Origin: Kingdonia uniflora | Taxonomy: Eukaryota; Streptophyta; Magnoliopsida; Ranunculales; Circaeasteraceae | Reading direction: 5' to 3' | DNA length: 64,000 nucleotides | Assembly (NCBI GenBank): GCA_014058105.1 | Contig: JACGCM010002890.1 | Location: 868,001-932,000 of the forward strand | Part shown: positions 23,151 to 36,843 of the stretch, piece after piece | Layout: each line of letters starts with the position of its first letter | How positions within the stretch are numbered: position 1 is the stretch's first letter | Translations under genes and position numbers: made by a program | The notes under the pieces: generated by a model | Seen by the model: only the letters and a program-made list of their open reading frames with translations | Told to the model about the DNA's origin: nothing | Databases searched by the model: none

Positions 23151-26100
23151 CCAAGATGAATGTTAGAATCTCTGTAATTTTTCTAATTTTATTAAAGGAT
23201 AAGCTATACCGTCTATCTCAACCATTGGAACCAATCAAAGGTAAATCGTATTGTATGCATCACAAGGTAAATCATCATGCTACTGACAACTACTATGCTT
23301 TACAGAGGTTGCTGGAATTTATTTTCAAAGATGGGCGGATGTACAAATATATTGTCGATCTAAAATCATACAAGAATGGAAACTATAAGACGCAGATCAA
23401 TGTAATCCCAGTTGAAGATCAGGCTGAGGATAAATATTTGTACCATATGTACCACAATAACATGATCAAGATTTATCAGATCAACAATTCTTACAGATTC
23501 AAGCGCAGGAGATTATCTTAATGTTGCGATCTCGCACCTCAAGATAAAGAAGCCATGCTTATTCCTGAGTCGAGCAATCATGATGCATTAGTCTTGCAGA
23601 TTCATTCAAAGATTATGACATTAGCCACATCAAATTTCCACATCATGATACATTAGTCATAATGCTGAAGATGAAGAAGTTTGTCATGCATACAATGATG
23701 ATTGATACAGGAAGCGGTATTAAAATTCTCTTTCAGAGCACAATCGATTAGGTGGGATTGGTCGATCAAGTTATTCCAAGAGACACTAATATCAGTGGAT
23801 TTAATGCTTCTAAAGAAGAACGAGTAAAATCATCTTACCTATCACCGCTAGACCAGCCACAAATGACATCGTATTCTACATCATCAATGTCAAATCTTGT
23901 TATCTCGGTATTATGGGTCGTTGCTGGACTCACAACATGGAAGCGATTGCTTCTACTTATCATCAGGCACTTCGCTTCAAACACAATAATGACATCTATG
24001 AAATCAAAGGCAGTCAAAAGATTTCCAGAGTTTGCAAGAATACCATGTCTGTCATTCTAGATACATCAAACAGATACGTTGCATAGCAATTATAGAAAGC
24101 TGGTCACATTGATGATCAACCTTCAACATAAGAACCTACATAATATATTGACATTGATAGACCTAGCCGAGTAACTATTATCGGTACCGAGCTGGTCTAG
24201 TACGATAGGGATGCTCTCATTCAATTCCTACGAATGAATTGAGAGAACTTTGCGTAGACTTTCAAACCAAGGCATGTCTCAAATTGACCATTAGCATCAA
24301 CGCCACGGCGGTCAAACAGAAATAGCGATGACTCTCACCTCGTCTTCGAGATGAAGTCAACATTGAGATCGGTAAATTAATCAAAGTGAGGTTCATTCGT
24401 AAAGCCAAGTATCCAGATTGGATCTTCAACATAGTCTTACTAATCTGAACAAGCACACTCTGAAGGATAGTTTCCCTTTTCCAATCATCCATCAAATTCT
24501 TGATTCCACGGTAGGTCACAAAATCCTATCTATGGTGAACGATTCTTTAGGATATAATCAAATTCCTCTCTTGGATGAAGATCAAGAATAGACCACTTTT
24601 ATCACTGAAAGAGGACTTTACTGCTATAAAATCATGCCCTTCGAACTAAAGAACGTAGACACAACTTATCAATGGTTAATGACGACTATGTTCAAAGTAC
24701 ATCTTGGGATAATTGTTAAAGTCTAGATCGATGATCTCTTATGCAAAAGCATGCTGTCAAGCGACCATATCACAGATCTTACCATAATATTCAGCATTCT
24801 ATGATCTTACAGGATGTGCCTCAATCCTAATAAGTATCAATTCTGAGTACATTTAGGTTAATTCCTCGGCCATCTCATCAGCAAGAAGGTGATTGAGGCC
24901 AATCTAGATCAAATTCGATCTTTTTTCAGCATGTCATCTCCAAAGATAATGAAGGATATACAAAAACTTGCAGGCAAGATCGCCGCTATCAACTGATTCA
25001 TTTTTAAATCTTTAAATCGCTGTCGTTAGTTATTCCTACTACTTTAAGGTTGTACCAAACAAGGAAATGTTCAGCCCAACAAAGAGATTAAATGGACATC
25101 AGAATACGAGGAAGCTTTTTAGGAACTCAAAACCTATCTGGGGAAGTCTCCAATCATGAGCACCCCGGTAGATAATGAGTAACTAATCATCTATCTGGCA
25201 GTTACAGACACGTCTATCAGCTTAATTCTCATTCGATTTGAGGGGAAGATTGAAAAGCCAGTCTATTTCATCAATAAAACCCTCACTCTAACGGAAATGA
25301 AGTATTCTAAAATTGAGAAACACCTTTTAACTCTTGTTTACACTTTACAGAAACTTAAGAACTACTTTCAAGCTCATTTAGTCAAAGTCATGACAAACTA
25401 CCCAGTCCAGAAAGTTTTGTCCAGAAATGAAAAATCTAGAAGAGTGCAGCAATGGTCAATCAGTTTGGGAGAACATGATATCAAGTTTGAACAATGACAT
25501 TCAGAAAAAGGTCAGGCCGTTGCTAATTTTCTCCCAAATTTTTCAGTGAAAGATCCCGATTGGGAAGAGCACGATCCTGACCTTACAGAAGAAATTACAG
25601 AAGATCTACCCACCAAAGAATTTGACAAGCACGCTAAATGGATTACAGGGAAAGGGTGGAGACTGCTTATCGATGGTTCAGCAGGACCCACAGAGTCAAG
25701 AATTAGAATTTAATTGATTACCCCTTCCAACGATAAAATCGAGAAATCAATCCACCTGAATTTTGTAGACTCTAACAATGTTATAGAATACGAAGCTCTA
25801 ATCCATGGACTCGACCTCGCACTTAATCTTGGCGTCCCTGATCCGTCTATACAGATTCTCTACTCATCATCCACTATTACTCAAAGCAGTACAAGAAAAA
25901 TGGTAAGATGATCGAGTGCGTAGCCCTCGTTGCCGACGGGATGAGAAAATTTGTGAAAGCAACTCTCGGCTATCTACCTCGAGGTAAAAACTGACACCCC
26001 AATTCCTTGGCTTACCTAGCCGGGGTCTTGGGTACAAAAGTATGATATCTACAGATCGAAGTAATTTCAACCCCCAACATTGATCTCCATTTTGTATGCA

Positions 26101-27390
26101 CGATCAATACAGGGGGTGATAAAGAGGAGGACGATGATTGGCGAAAGTCATTCATTTCCTATCTCGGCCTGGATAGCAAATGCAAAAGGCCCCCCTCCCA
26201 ACAAATCTAAAAGAGTGCCAAAAGTTGATCGAGAACTCGAAGCGTTACACAGTTCAGAATGGTCGCTTATATCACCGTTCAGTCACATGGCCTTAACTTA
26301 AGTGCCTCTCGAAGAAAGAGACAGATGGAATGCTCAAAGATTTATATGAAGGAACTTATGGATCCCATGCCGCAGGTCGATCACTCACTAACAGAGCGAT
26401 TATACAGGGAGTATTCTGGTAGGGAATGTGCAAGCAAGCAAAAGAATACTCGTGCAAAGATGACACATGTCAACGACATGGACACATGATCTGCGCCCCT
26501 GCACTTGAACTACATGCAAGCAAAGTTATCTGGTCATTTAAGCGGTGGGCGCTTGATCTCTTCGAGGAATTTCCTAATACTCCAGGAACCGACGATTCCT
26601 ACTCGTAGTAACAGATTATTTTACAAAATGGGTAGAAGCAATTTTTCTCTGTCGAACTAGAGAAGAAGAGGTCATCTCTTTTATTTGGGAACGCATCATT
26701 ACACGGTTTGGATGCCTCTACCTGATTCGGGTCGATAACGGGCCACAGTTCGTTGGTGAAAAAATCATAGTCTTCCTCAATAAATGTAACATCATCCACT
26801 CACCATCCAATCCCTACTACCCTCAAGGCAATGGCCAAGCCGAAATCACCAACAAAACCATAGTGGATGGACTCAAGAAAAGGCTTCAATCACAGAAAAA
26901 AGAAAATTGGATACGGGAACTTCCTCATGTCTTATGGGCGTACTGTACTACTCTATGTCAATCAACCAACTGGTCCCCCTTCCTCCTAGCCTATGACACA
27001 GAAGCCATCATTCTAACAGAATACCACCATCCCATTAGAGATTACGAGCTTACAGACAAAGAAAATGAGTTTGAATTAGCCTGCAATATGAAATGAATTG
27101 ATAAAACTAGGGAACGCGCTATTGCTAAGCTAGGTCGATATTACCATATGCTGGCCAGGTTGTATAACAGAAGAGTCTGAAGCCGTGAGTTCCAAATTGA
27201 TGATCTTATCCTCAGAGAAATCCCACAACACATAAAAGAAGCACATGTTGGGAAGCTAGCATAAAATTGGGAAGGTCCATTCCTCATCATTGGTCGAACT
27301 GGTTTATGATCATACTATCTCATGACGGAGCAAGGAGTTCGAATCCTAAATCCATGGAGTACTAGGCGACTGAAACGGTACTATCGTTAA
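23150..27390 (+). pseudogene. Tat element pol (PR-RT-RH-aRH-IN), broken
   Basis: Protease: MIDTGSGIKILF (about 23701-23736). RT: KAKYPDWIFNIV (about 24400), a YKIMPF segment (about 24625) and the catalytic block as IDDLL preceded by a stop (about 24725). RNase H: KPVYFINKTL (about 25257). A second RNase H-like domain: WRLLIDGSAGP (about 25659) with NNVIEYEALIHGLDLALNLG (about 25777). Integrase: HHCC-like residues (about 26444-26520), TDYFTKWVEA (about 26608), VDNGPQFVGE (about 26730) and SPYYPQGNGQAE-like sequence (about 26808-26850). Stops are frequent. The double RNase H supports Tat membership. Confidence 0.85.
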
Positions 27391-27539
27391 GTCCCTGGAT
27401 TCTCCATTTTAATATTCTTGTTCTTTCCATTCCAAAAGTGAGCTTTCAGTCTCCATACAGTCTACATTCTATTCTACTCAATGAAAACTTCAAAGTTTTT
27501 TCCCATATTACTCTCTACTTGCGTAGATTCTCCTACATT

Positions 27540-27990
27540 ACATAGATTAAAGCAAAGTTAATACTAACGTTCAATCGTCTATCTATACATAGATTAATGC
27601 AAAGGCAAAACTAGCTTTCAATCGCCCATCTATACAGATTAAAGCAAAGGTAAAATTAGATTTTAATCACCCATTTATATAGATTAAAACAAAGGTAAAA
27701 CTAGTTTTTAATTACCCATCTAAACATATTAAAGGAAAGGTAAAACTTGCTTTCAATCACCCATCTATGCTGATTAAGGCAAAAAAAAAACTTACTTTCA
27801 ACACCTATCTATACATATTAAAGTAAAGGTAATACTAGCTTCATTCGACATCTATACACAGATTAAAGCAAAGGTAATACTAGTTTTCAATCACCCATTT
27901 ATACATTTATCTGGGATTAAAATAAAGGTCATACTAGTTTTTAATCAAAGATATCCATCAGACATAAGATAAAGCATAGGTAAAACTAGC
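27540..27990 (+). repeat. Tandem repeats, about 45-50 bp unit, downstream of pol
   Basis: About nine imperfect copies of a unit like gattaaagcaaaggtaaaac followed by tagctttcaatcacccatct. Unit starts are near 27544, 27592, 27636, 27680, 27727, 27770, 27819, 27861 and 27915. Such arrays between pol and the 3' LTR are known in Tat/Ogre-type elements. Confidence 0.8.
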
Positions 27991-28099
27991 TTTCATCTCT
28001 AAATATGTCTACAACTACAGTTACTTCTACAGGCTGCTTCTACAAGCCACTTCTAAAGGTTCTTCTCTACTAATGGGAGGTCAGCTACGCCTTCCCCTA

Positions 28100-31000
28100 C
28101 AACAGGAGGATGTTCAGCCATAAAATCTAGAGCTTGAGCAGCTACAATAATCTTGCCTTGCTCTACCAATTCAATAGGTTGATAACCTAGCTCCATTTCC
28201 ATGATGTTCATACAATTTCCTCGATCTATATCAGCTTTATAAATACATCCTCACCCCGATATATAGTCGTGTAAGGTATCCCTCTCAAACTCAAGCCTTC
28301 TCACTTCTTTTACAAAATAGCCAATAGCAGCCATTATCTCCTGTGAATGAGTTGCTTCGAGCATAACTACCTGGGAAAAATGCTCTCTCAATCTCTGATA
28401 GCGCTCTTGCAACTTTTTATACCGTTTGTCTTGCAACTCCATATGTTTATCTATGCGTGGCATAATCTCATTATGCTTCTTCATCTTTTCTGTTACTTTA
28501 TCTGACTCTGCCTGGTTCATCGTCCTCAACTCTGCCAACGGAGTACGAGTTTCTCAAGCTCCCTGTCTTTCCATCTACTTCCCTAGCAGGAGACTTTTTT
28601 AACAATTCATCTTTCTTCCTTATCAAATAATCCTTACCTCTGCCCCCTCTAACTCACGATCTCTGTCAAGAGTTATGTCTGACTTACCTTGGCTGTCCCT
28701 TAAACGCTTATTTCCTCTTTATACGTGAGCTTGAATATGAGCTACATCTCCCTCTAACTCGTTAATTCGAGCTGATAAATTAGCCACATCCCCTTTTACA
28801 ATGGAGACCCCAGCATTGCCTTAATTCTTCTTCAGCCACTCTCTAGCATCGGCCTTCTTGACACGTGTCGTAACTAAATCTGCCATCAATTGGGCTACCC
28901 TCTCATTCAATTCATCACATCGTCTTTTAACCATCTGGAAATCTATATCTTTAGCAGGTAAAGCCTCACTCAACTGATCAACCGTAATTTTAGATTTGGA
29001 TAGATTAGCTCGAGCTCTTTCTAGCTCGCTATCTTTCCCAATCATTTTACTCTTCAATCGCTCTAGTTTTCTTTTGGAACTTACTAGATCAGCTCGAGTC
29101 TGCTCTTGCTCGTTTGTTTTTTAAATCATTTGGAGACTGGCCACAAAACCCTGTAACTCTTTCTTTGTCTCTTCTAACGACTGGATACGGTATCGAGCCA
29201 TGTCCGCCTCCTTACTCTTTACCATCAATGCATCATTCCGACTTTTGAGCTTCGTTGTATTCTCCTTCGCCTCCGTGAGATCTTTTTTCCCCTTTTTAAT
29301 TTCGTAATCTTTTCCCTCGATCTTTCGAGTCAGATCATCAACAGTTTGTGTTGCCTCGACTAACTTGAAATGTACTTTGATGTATTAATCCTCCCTATCT
29401 TTATTTCCCTCTCTCATCCTATCAAACTCTGCCGCATACTCTTGGTTATATTAAAGCATCTATTGTTCACTCAAGTGAGCAGACCCCAATTCGACCTACA
29501 TCACAAATACAATACATCAAGTTCGATTCAACAACACTCCACAAAAACGATTAATCATAATACAGGAGATTTTCAAAATTCTAACAGATTTCTATTTTCT
29601 AGCATTCTATTGTGGTGGAACTGCTTCTAAACTAAAGGTCGAAGTATGATTTCAGTTCAATGATAATTACACCTACATCCAATTTCAAGGTACACATTTT
29701 CTATGTTCTAACTTTCTCAACACTTTGGTATTATCTGGACACATTTGATTACCATTGCCCCTAAAATTTCTAACAAATTTGAGATATTTTTCTATTTTTC
29801 TAAATTTTACTTTGTAGCTCTACAGTAATGTAGCATACAAATCAAATATTTCTTGTTCTTCTCTAACCTGTAGCTCCGTTTGTGAAGTCAACAGGGACGC
29901 TGAGGCATTTTTCTCCTTAGCGAGCTCATTCTCTAATTCATAAATTATAAGGCGCATATCCTTAAGTTCCTACAAACAATGTTTACAAACATATTTTAGC
30001 CTATCCAAAGTTTATCCTACAAAAAAATATTCGATACAATTACAGTTTTCCAACCCACAGCCAAAACACAACAACTTTACTCTACCTTCTTATTATCTTC
30101 CCCCTGGTTCTCTAGCTCAGTTCTGGGAGAGATACCATCTAACCCTGCTACCACACCAGGGACATCCTCATCCTCTTCAACGTAGGTACCATCCATAATG
30201 ACTTTGATGTCAGCTTTTGAGTACCCCACTAAAAGGAGTTGGCTCCCGAGTTTGTCACGTTTAACTACCGCATCATCCAGGCTCTTCTGTGCCTCTTCTG
30301 TCAGCTCGGTAATGAACACCTCCTGCGCAGCCTTCATAGCATCCAATCGCTTCCCCTCCAGAACCAAGTCAAACTTCAATCGAGCCACCCTCTTTTCATA
30401 CTCGACTTTCTCGTTCTCAAGCTCAGTTTTTCCCTCCTCGATCCTGAGGTAGTTCTCCTTCAACAAGCGAGCAGCCTATAATAAGCCAAATAGATTTTCA
30501 GCTCGAATCAAATACAGAGTTTAGCAATACACAAGTCATCAAAGCTTACCATTTTGCCCAACTCCAACTGTATAGAGGTACTCATTTCCTCAGTACCCTT
30601 GCGAGCTGCAAGCCTTACCCTGTCTTCCACACCCCGCAGCTCACCTTCCTTAGTAGGTTGACTCTCCAAGACCTTTGCCCCAATCACTTCAGCAAGAGGA
30701 TCTATACTCTTCATTTTCACATCCCCCTCAACCTCACCACTCCCCGTGGTTCCAGAGGCCGAGCCACGCTTCCCAGTTGTCTTCTTTGGGAATTTCATAG
30801 CTATCTTGCTCGACGTGATAGCTTTCGACACATCCGCAAAAAATCCAAATCAGTAGCCTTCAGCAAATACGGACGCTTCTCCCTATCAGCCCCTCTTTTC
30901 TTGCTAGCTCTAGCCCCCATCATCAGTCCCTTCGCCTAAGACTTTTGTACCTTCTCAAACCTGCTATTAGTTATTTTATTTTTGTTAATACCAAGCTCCT

Positions 31001-31923
31001 TCAGAACTATCTCGAGCTCAACCCCTTCTCGGGCAACAGTATCTAGCAGGGACTCCTTCTTCGTCACCTTCGACTGAGGACCTATAAAACCAACACAACA
31101 CATTGTCAAATAACAGAACAACCTTCAATTATAGTAGTTCGATATTATACACTATTACTTACTTTTCTTCATAGATCTATACATAAGTTATCTTCTATCT
31201 GAAGGCAACCACCATTCACCCATATCACATTATCATTCCACATTCGACCTGCTAAACTCAGATTGAAGAAAAACGGTTAAGACGAGTTCGAACATAAATA
31301 TGCACCTTTGGTTGCAGTATAATTTTTCACACCATAATACTGTAAAACATCTTCAGGAGATATTCTCCTCTCCACCTCATTCTTATCCTACAACTTATTC
31401 AAACTCTCACAAACAAGGATCACCTCTCACATGTTCCCATTCAGTTGGGCAGGACAAGCCCTTATAATATTCATTATCCATTTCACAAGATTGCTAAGGG
31501 GTAAACTCAATCTATACTCCAACTGAGATAGATAACACAGAAAACCCTCATCCAGGTCGCCTTGAATATTTCCATCAAAATACTCAAGGGAGATCGACTC
31601 ATCCACTCCCCTATCTAATTTCTCCTTTTTTAAGTCAGGCAAAAAAAATACACTTCCCCGGCTGATACAGTATAACCTCTGAACTGCCTACCAGCATCTT
31701 CTACAACATTGCCCCATATTCCACAAACAAGAGCTTTAGATTTATAGAACTCTCTAAACACATTGGAGTTCGGTGGGTATGATATCAATTTACCAGAGAA
31801 ATCTAGAAATTGAATAGGTACTACTTCGTCTTATCCCTCATATTCTACATTAACAGATTTTATATGCTCAGACACAATAGTATGACTAGATGTCGACATC
31901 TCCATATCAATTGAAGTCTCCAT
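28100..31923 (-). pseudogene. Antisense ORF of the Tat element: Transposase_28-like head, coiled-coil tail
   Basis: Read leftward from ATG 31923 (METSIDMEMSTSS). The head (31923-31420) includes VQFLDF-like and EYRLSLPLSNLV (about 31520) segments. Those, with CPAQLNGNM, resemble the plant Transposase_28 (putative gypsy-type transposon) domain. The tail is heptad-rich coiled coil: 30466-30077 (ENEKVEYEKRVARLKFD), 29057-28821 (ELERARANLSKSK) and 28538-28251 (MKKHNEIMPRIDKHMELQDK). Stops and likely introns separate the blocks. The product is unknown. Antisense ORFs in this position are described for Tat-lineage elements. The family name for the head is an inference from motif order only. Confidence 0.65.
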
Positions 31924-32370
31924 CCCAATAATAAGCTTAAGGATGAGATTTGATTCTATAACAAATATTTCTCACGCTCAGCCTACATACAGCTCTAGGT
32001 ATTCTATCATTATCTTTTATCTATACACGTCCATGCACACTGTGTCATACATGTGTCATACATATAAGTCTATTATGCATATATCTCTTTTTGCATAAAA
32101 GATCAAACAAATTTTTACAAAATTACTTTAAACATCAATTTCTTGAAATTTAAAAAGCACAAAAATCATTTAAAAGCACATTCACAAATCTAAATCGTTT
32201 ACTACCCTTCAAAATCTGAATACGAATCTGAAGCAGCGCCAAATCAGTCCTTTACAACGCTGTTGTACAACCACCCTCAGGTAAATCTCTACAATTTTTT
32301 CTATTTTCTCTCCCACTAGTCTTCAGTTTTTTAGAAGATGATTAACGTTTGAATGAAGACGATGACGTAT

Positions 32371-32380
32371 TATTTATAGT
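32371..32380 (-). promoter_or_regulatory. Putative TATA box of the antisense ORF
   Basis: The minus strand reads actataaata here, about 450 bp upstream of ATG 31923, next to a bZIP-like acgtcatc (about 32362-32369). The duplicate in copy B reads actattaata (about 34200), so the TATA core is lost there. Confidence 0.4.
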
Positions 32381-33407
32381 TTCTCTCTCTAACTGCTAGC
32401 AGTTATTGGGCCTCGTACGAGCCGCCCTCGGTTTTTGAACCAATGTGTCTCTTCCAAAATTAATGTCAGACGTTTTGCACATTTTCAGTGAAAACACCTT
32501 CCCATCATTACCACCGGTCCTATATTTTAATATATCTTCATCTCTCCTACCCAAATCTCTCTCCAGCCTCCCCACACTCATGATGACTCAACACTCACAC
32601 ATAATCAAAATTTTACTACAATTACATAAGAGACATAAATCAAAGCTACCTACTTTTTCTATTTATACTTTTGTTATTTATAGAAGTGTTGACGTCATTC
32701 CCAAAACTATCATATTTCAAATTCAACTCTTTTATTTGTTCATAGTAGTCACAAACAACATTTACAACAAAATATGACAGATTCAAATATCGTCCTAACT
32801 ACATTTCAATTACAGTTGTTCAATCTCATTCAATTCACTCCCTCACATATAATTACGCATAAAACATCCCAGATGTCCAGGGAAGCCACACCTAATCAGT
32901 TCAGCCCCAATAATCTGTACATCTTCTCCCTCGATCTTTTCCTCGGCAATTTGCCTCACTGCCTCTTTTTGAGTTGCAGGCTCCAGAATCACTTCACAGA
33001 AAATCTCTAAGTAAAAATAACGCCCAATCTAAAATTCCCTCTCCTTTACATCTATGCCTTTGAATTGCAATTCAGATTCAAGAAAGTCTAAATTGTAATC
33101 TAATAAACCGAAAATCCTTTCTCGCATATTTAGGAGATATTCTCCTCTCTACCTCATTCTCCCTCCAAAATATATATAAACTCTCACAAACACTTATCAC
33201 CTCCCACGTGTTCTCATTCAGTTGGGCAAGACAAGCCCCTATAATATTTATTATACCTTTCATAAGATTTCTAAGGGGCAAACTCAATCTATACTCCAAC
33301 TGAGACAGATAACACAGAAAACCCTCGTCCAGGTCGCCTTAGACATTTTCATCAAAATAATCAAAGGGAGATTGACTCATCCACTCCCCTATCTAATTTC
33401 TTATTTT

Positions 33408-33776
33408 CTAATTCAGGCAACACAAAGAAATACACTTCCCTGGTTGATACATGCAACCTCTGAACTGCCTACCAACATGTTCTACAACATTTCCCCATAT
33501 TCCACCTACAAGAGCTTTGGATTTATAGAACTCTCTAAACATATTGAAGTTCGAAGGGTACGATACCAATTTACCAGGGAAATCTAGAAATTGAACAGAT
33601 ACTACTTCATCCTCCCCCTCAGATTCTACATGTTCAGAATCAATAGTACGACCAGAGGTCGACGTCTCCATATCAATTGAAGTCTTCATTCTAATGATAA
33701 GCTTAAGGATGAGATTTGGTTTTATAACAAATATTCCTCGCGCATGACCTACATATAGGTCCAGGTATTCTATCAT
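33408..33776 (-). pseudogene. Duplicated head of the antisense ORF (copy B)
   Basis: An open frame containing VSVQFLDFPGKLVSYPSNFN and FREFYKSKALVGGIWGNVVE, equivalent to the head of the antisense ORF at about 31923-31640. Copy A has a TAA after VEYEG where copy B reads EGEDEVV. It is separated from the coiled-coil tail by copy A, so it is probably non-functional. Confidence 0.6.
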
Positions 33777-34962
33777 TATCTTTTATCTATAGACATTCAT
33801 GCATACTTTACCATACATACATCATACATATATGTCTATTATGTATATATTTCTTTTTATACAAGAGATCAAACAATTTTTTACAAAATTACTATAAATA
33901 GCAATTTTTCAAAATTTGAAAACCAGAAAAATCTTTCAAAATCACATTCACAAAATCATAAATCATTTACTAACCTTCAACGTCTGAATACGAATTTGAA
34001 GCAGTGTCAAATCCTTCTATCAGAACGTTGTTGTACAACTACCGTCACGACTCTATCTCTGTAACTTTTTATGGCCTTGCTTGTTGATCAATCTCGTCTA
34101 ATCTCTCACGTGAATCTCTACAATTTTTTCTCTTTTCTCTCCCACTGTTCTTCAGTTTTTTAGAAGATGATAAACGTTTAAATGAAAACGATGACGTATT
34201 ATTAATAGTTTCTCTCTCTAACTGTTACCAGTTATTGGGCCATGTACGAGCCACCCTCAATTTTGGAAATGAGGCGTCCCTTCCATAATTAATGTCAGGC
34301 GTTTTATACCTTTTCGGTGAAAACACCTTCCCATCATTTCCCCAGGTCTAATATTTTAATATATTCTCATCCCTCCTACCAAAATCTCCCTCTGACCTCC
34401 CCACACTCATGATGACTCAATATTTATATGCAATTAAACATTCCCTGCAATTACACAAGAGACAAAAATCAAAGCTACCTATTTTTTCAATTCCTACTTC
34501 TGTAACTTATAGAACAGCTGACAACATTCCCAAAGCTATCATATTTTAAATTCAATTATCTTGTTTGTTCACAATGGTCATAAACAACATTTGCAACAAA
34601 AGAGGACATATTCAAAATATCATTCTAACTACATTTCAATTACAGTTAGTCGACCTCATTCAATTCACTCCCTCACATATAATCACACATAAAATATCCC
34701 AGATGTCCTAGGAAGCTACACCTAATCAGTTTGCCCCCACCAATCCTCACATCTTCCTCCTCGATCTATTTTTTAGTAATTTTCCTCACTGCCTCTTTTC
34801 AAGCTACAGACTCCAGAATCACTTCAGGGAAAATCTTTGACTAAAAATGACGTCATATCTCAAGTTCTCCCACCCTCGAATCTAAGCAATCGAAGTGCAA
34901 TTCAGATTCAGACAAGTCATAATCATAATCGATTAAACCAAAAATCATCTCTCACACTTCTA

Positions 34963-36240
34963 CATACTTACGCAAACACATTTTTCACATTGTTAACATA
35001 TATTTTTCACAATTCGACTAAATATAACTCCATTTTTTAGTTCGACTTCCAATATTATATTTTCGTCCTCTAATATACATATTTATACTTCTTATAGCCC
35101 AATTTTGATCACAAGAGCTAATTTTATCTATCAACTCAGAGTTTAAATAAAACTTTTTCATTAACTCAAATTTCTATTACAGATACTTTACAAATAATAA
35201 GTCATTCAAATACTTTACAGATAGTAAGTCTTTTAGATACTTTATAGATAACAAGTCTTTCAGATACTGTTACAGTTCATTCTCAAAATTATATCAATTT
35301 TCAGTGATGTTTCACTCCTAGAATCTTTTGAAGCGAAGTTAGAACTGGAAATCACTGAAGATCCTTCTTCCTTCATACCATTTACATCTATAAGAAGCTG
35401 AGGAAGCAAAGGTGTTAGTGCTTGAACCAACCCTTCAAATAGAAGGCCTTCTTAGCACCAAGAGACAATGATTGTACAGGGGCAAGACTTCCAATATCTG
35501 TATTCCTCCACCACCACCATCGTCTCCTCCTCTATAACCCCCACCAGCTAAGAGTTGATGGAGACAAAAAGGAGTCCTACTCTAGAATCCAGTCCTACGT
35601 AAGATACCGACAAAGCTACCTCAAAAATACACCAAACCCCACATCTGTCTCCTCAACCTTGTCCTCCGCAAGGATACGAAGACACCTCCAACGTGGCTTG
35701 CCTGTTAAGATAACGTAATGAAATCTCCACATATAGTAAAAGTCCTTATTAGCTTCAGTCGCGTCATCTTCCGACATACTATAATACGTCGGTGGTACAG
35801 GAATTGGGGTGGGAATCTCCACCGATTGATCCCCAAAATATCTTAACTTTAACCTCTACATTTCGGTAGAGACTCTCTCTTCATACACCATTTTTCTGAT
35901 CTTCACCATTATTACTAAGGAATTACTGAGAATGTTATAACACAGCGTACTTTGCCAGACACCAGTATAGGTACTATTTATATCAAACTCATATTTAATG
36001 CGCAGATACATTTCCAAAGCAGTCATCATTCAAAGCAGAGCAACTCTCAGAACCCCAAGCTTCAAATACATCAATCATTTCCATCATCATAAATGCCAGA
36101 TACATCCCTCTATAAAAAATGAATAGTACAAAACCAGTCAAATTGCCATTAATACATTTTTTTTTTCAACTTCTAACACCACAATTCACATGTTCTTTCT
36201 TAACCAAAGCCACTCGTGCCTTCAGTTGCGAGGGGGCAAT
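34963..36240. other. Tat element 3' region before the LTR
   Basis: AT-rich with a short tandem series of cagatactttacagatagtaag-type units (about 35173-35270, units of about 20-24 bp). A minus-strand open stretch (35822-35616, containing MSEDDATEANKDFYYMWRF) has no ATG at its upstream end and is not recognised. The polypurine tract is at 36230-36240. Confidence 0.5.
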
Positions 36241-36838
36241 TGTAAGGACTTATCCCCCAACTTAACCCAATTCAAACTATCTCTATATCAGACTCACGCA
36301 TTTAACATATGACATAAACAGACAGCATTGCCACCTAGACCACAAACGGATAAAGAACGTGGCTCGAGCACAACAGAAGAATATGCAAGTCAAAGACACA
36401 TGTCTCCTACGAACTAAATAGTTACACAGTCAACCACCACTTACCTCATTATTTGGAGAACGTGCTTCAGTAAGATAACGAGTTGTGGGTAAGGTCTATA
36501 TAAAGAAAAAGTTCTAGAAGAGACAAAGACGAAGAAAAACTAGATTTTCTAGACTGTAACACAGGAATTTCTAGATTCTGAACAACACAAAACTTTTTAT
36601 TTACAAGATCAAGTATTTCTAGTTCGAGAGATCACTTGTAATAAGATATCAGCCTCAAGCAATAAAAATTACTGTTACTAAAACCCTCAACTCGAGGTCA
36701 TGGTTTTTTACCTATTCAAAAGTTTTCTACGCTAAATCACCTATTTAATTTCTTGTTTTATATTAGTTTTTGTTGCAGGTACATTTGGTGTAATAGATAA
36801 TTTTGAGCCATTTCGAGCTACGGAATTAGGCCATTACA
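36241..36838 (+). repeat. 3' LTR of the Tat element
   Basis: 598 bp, starting TGTAAGGA and ending CCATTACA, followed by TTATC (36839-36843). Partner of 21167-21754. Confidence 0.93.
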
Positions 36839-36843
36839 TTATC

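Larger units (their letters stand above)
31359..34962 (-). repeat. Internal tandem duplication of about 1.8 kb in the Tat element
   Basis: Copy A is about 31359-33131 and copy B about 33132-34962. For example cattcagttgggca is at about 31438 and again at about 33215 (offset 1777), and gcaattcagattca is at 33067 and 34897 (offset 1830). Each copy carries the antisense ORF head and its upstream region, so the element has two heads for one tail. Copy B keeps the reading frame better (33776-33408). Confidence 0.85.
21167..36838 (+). mobile_element. Ty3/gypsy Tat-type LTR retrotransposon with an antisense ORF (about 15.7 kb)
   Basis: The 5' LTR is 21167-21754 and the 3' LTR is 36241-36838. They are flanked by the identical 5 bp duplication TTATC (21162-21166 and 36839-36843). 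A purine tract (gagggggcaat, 36230-36240) precedes the 3' LTR. Internal order: gag, protease, RT, RNase H, a second RNase H-like domain, integrase, a tandem-repeat array, a long antisense ORF and a tandem duplication. The extra RNase H and the extra ORF after integrase are known features of the Tat lineage. Sense ORFs carry many stops, so this copy is inactive. It split an F-box gene. Confidence 0.92.
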
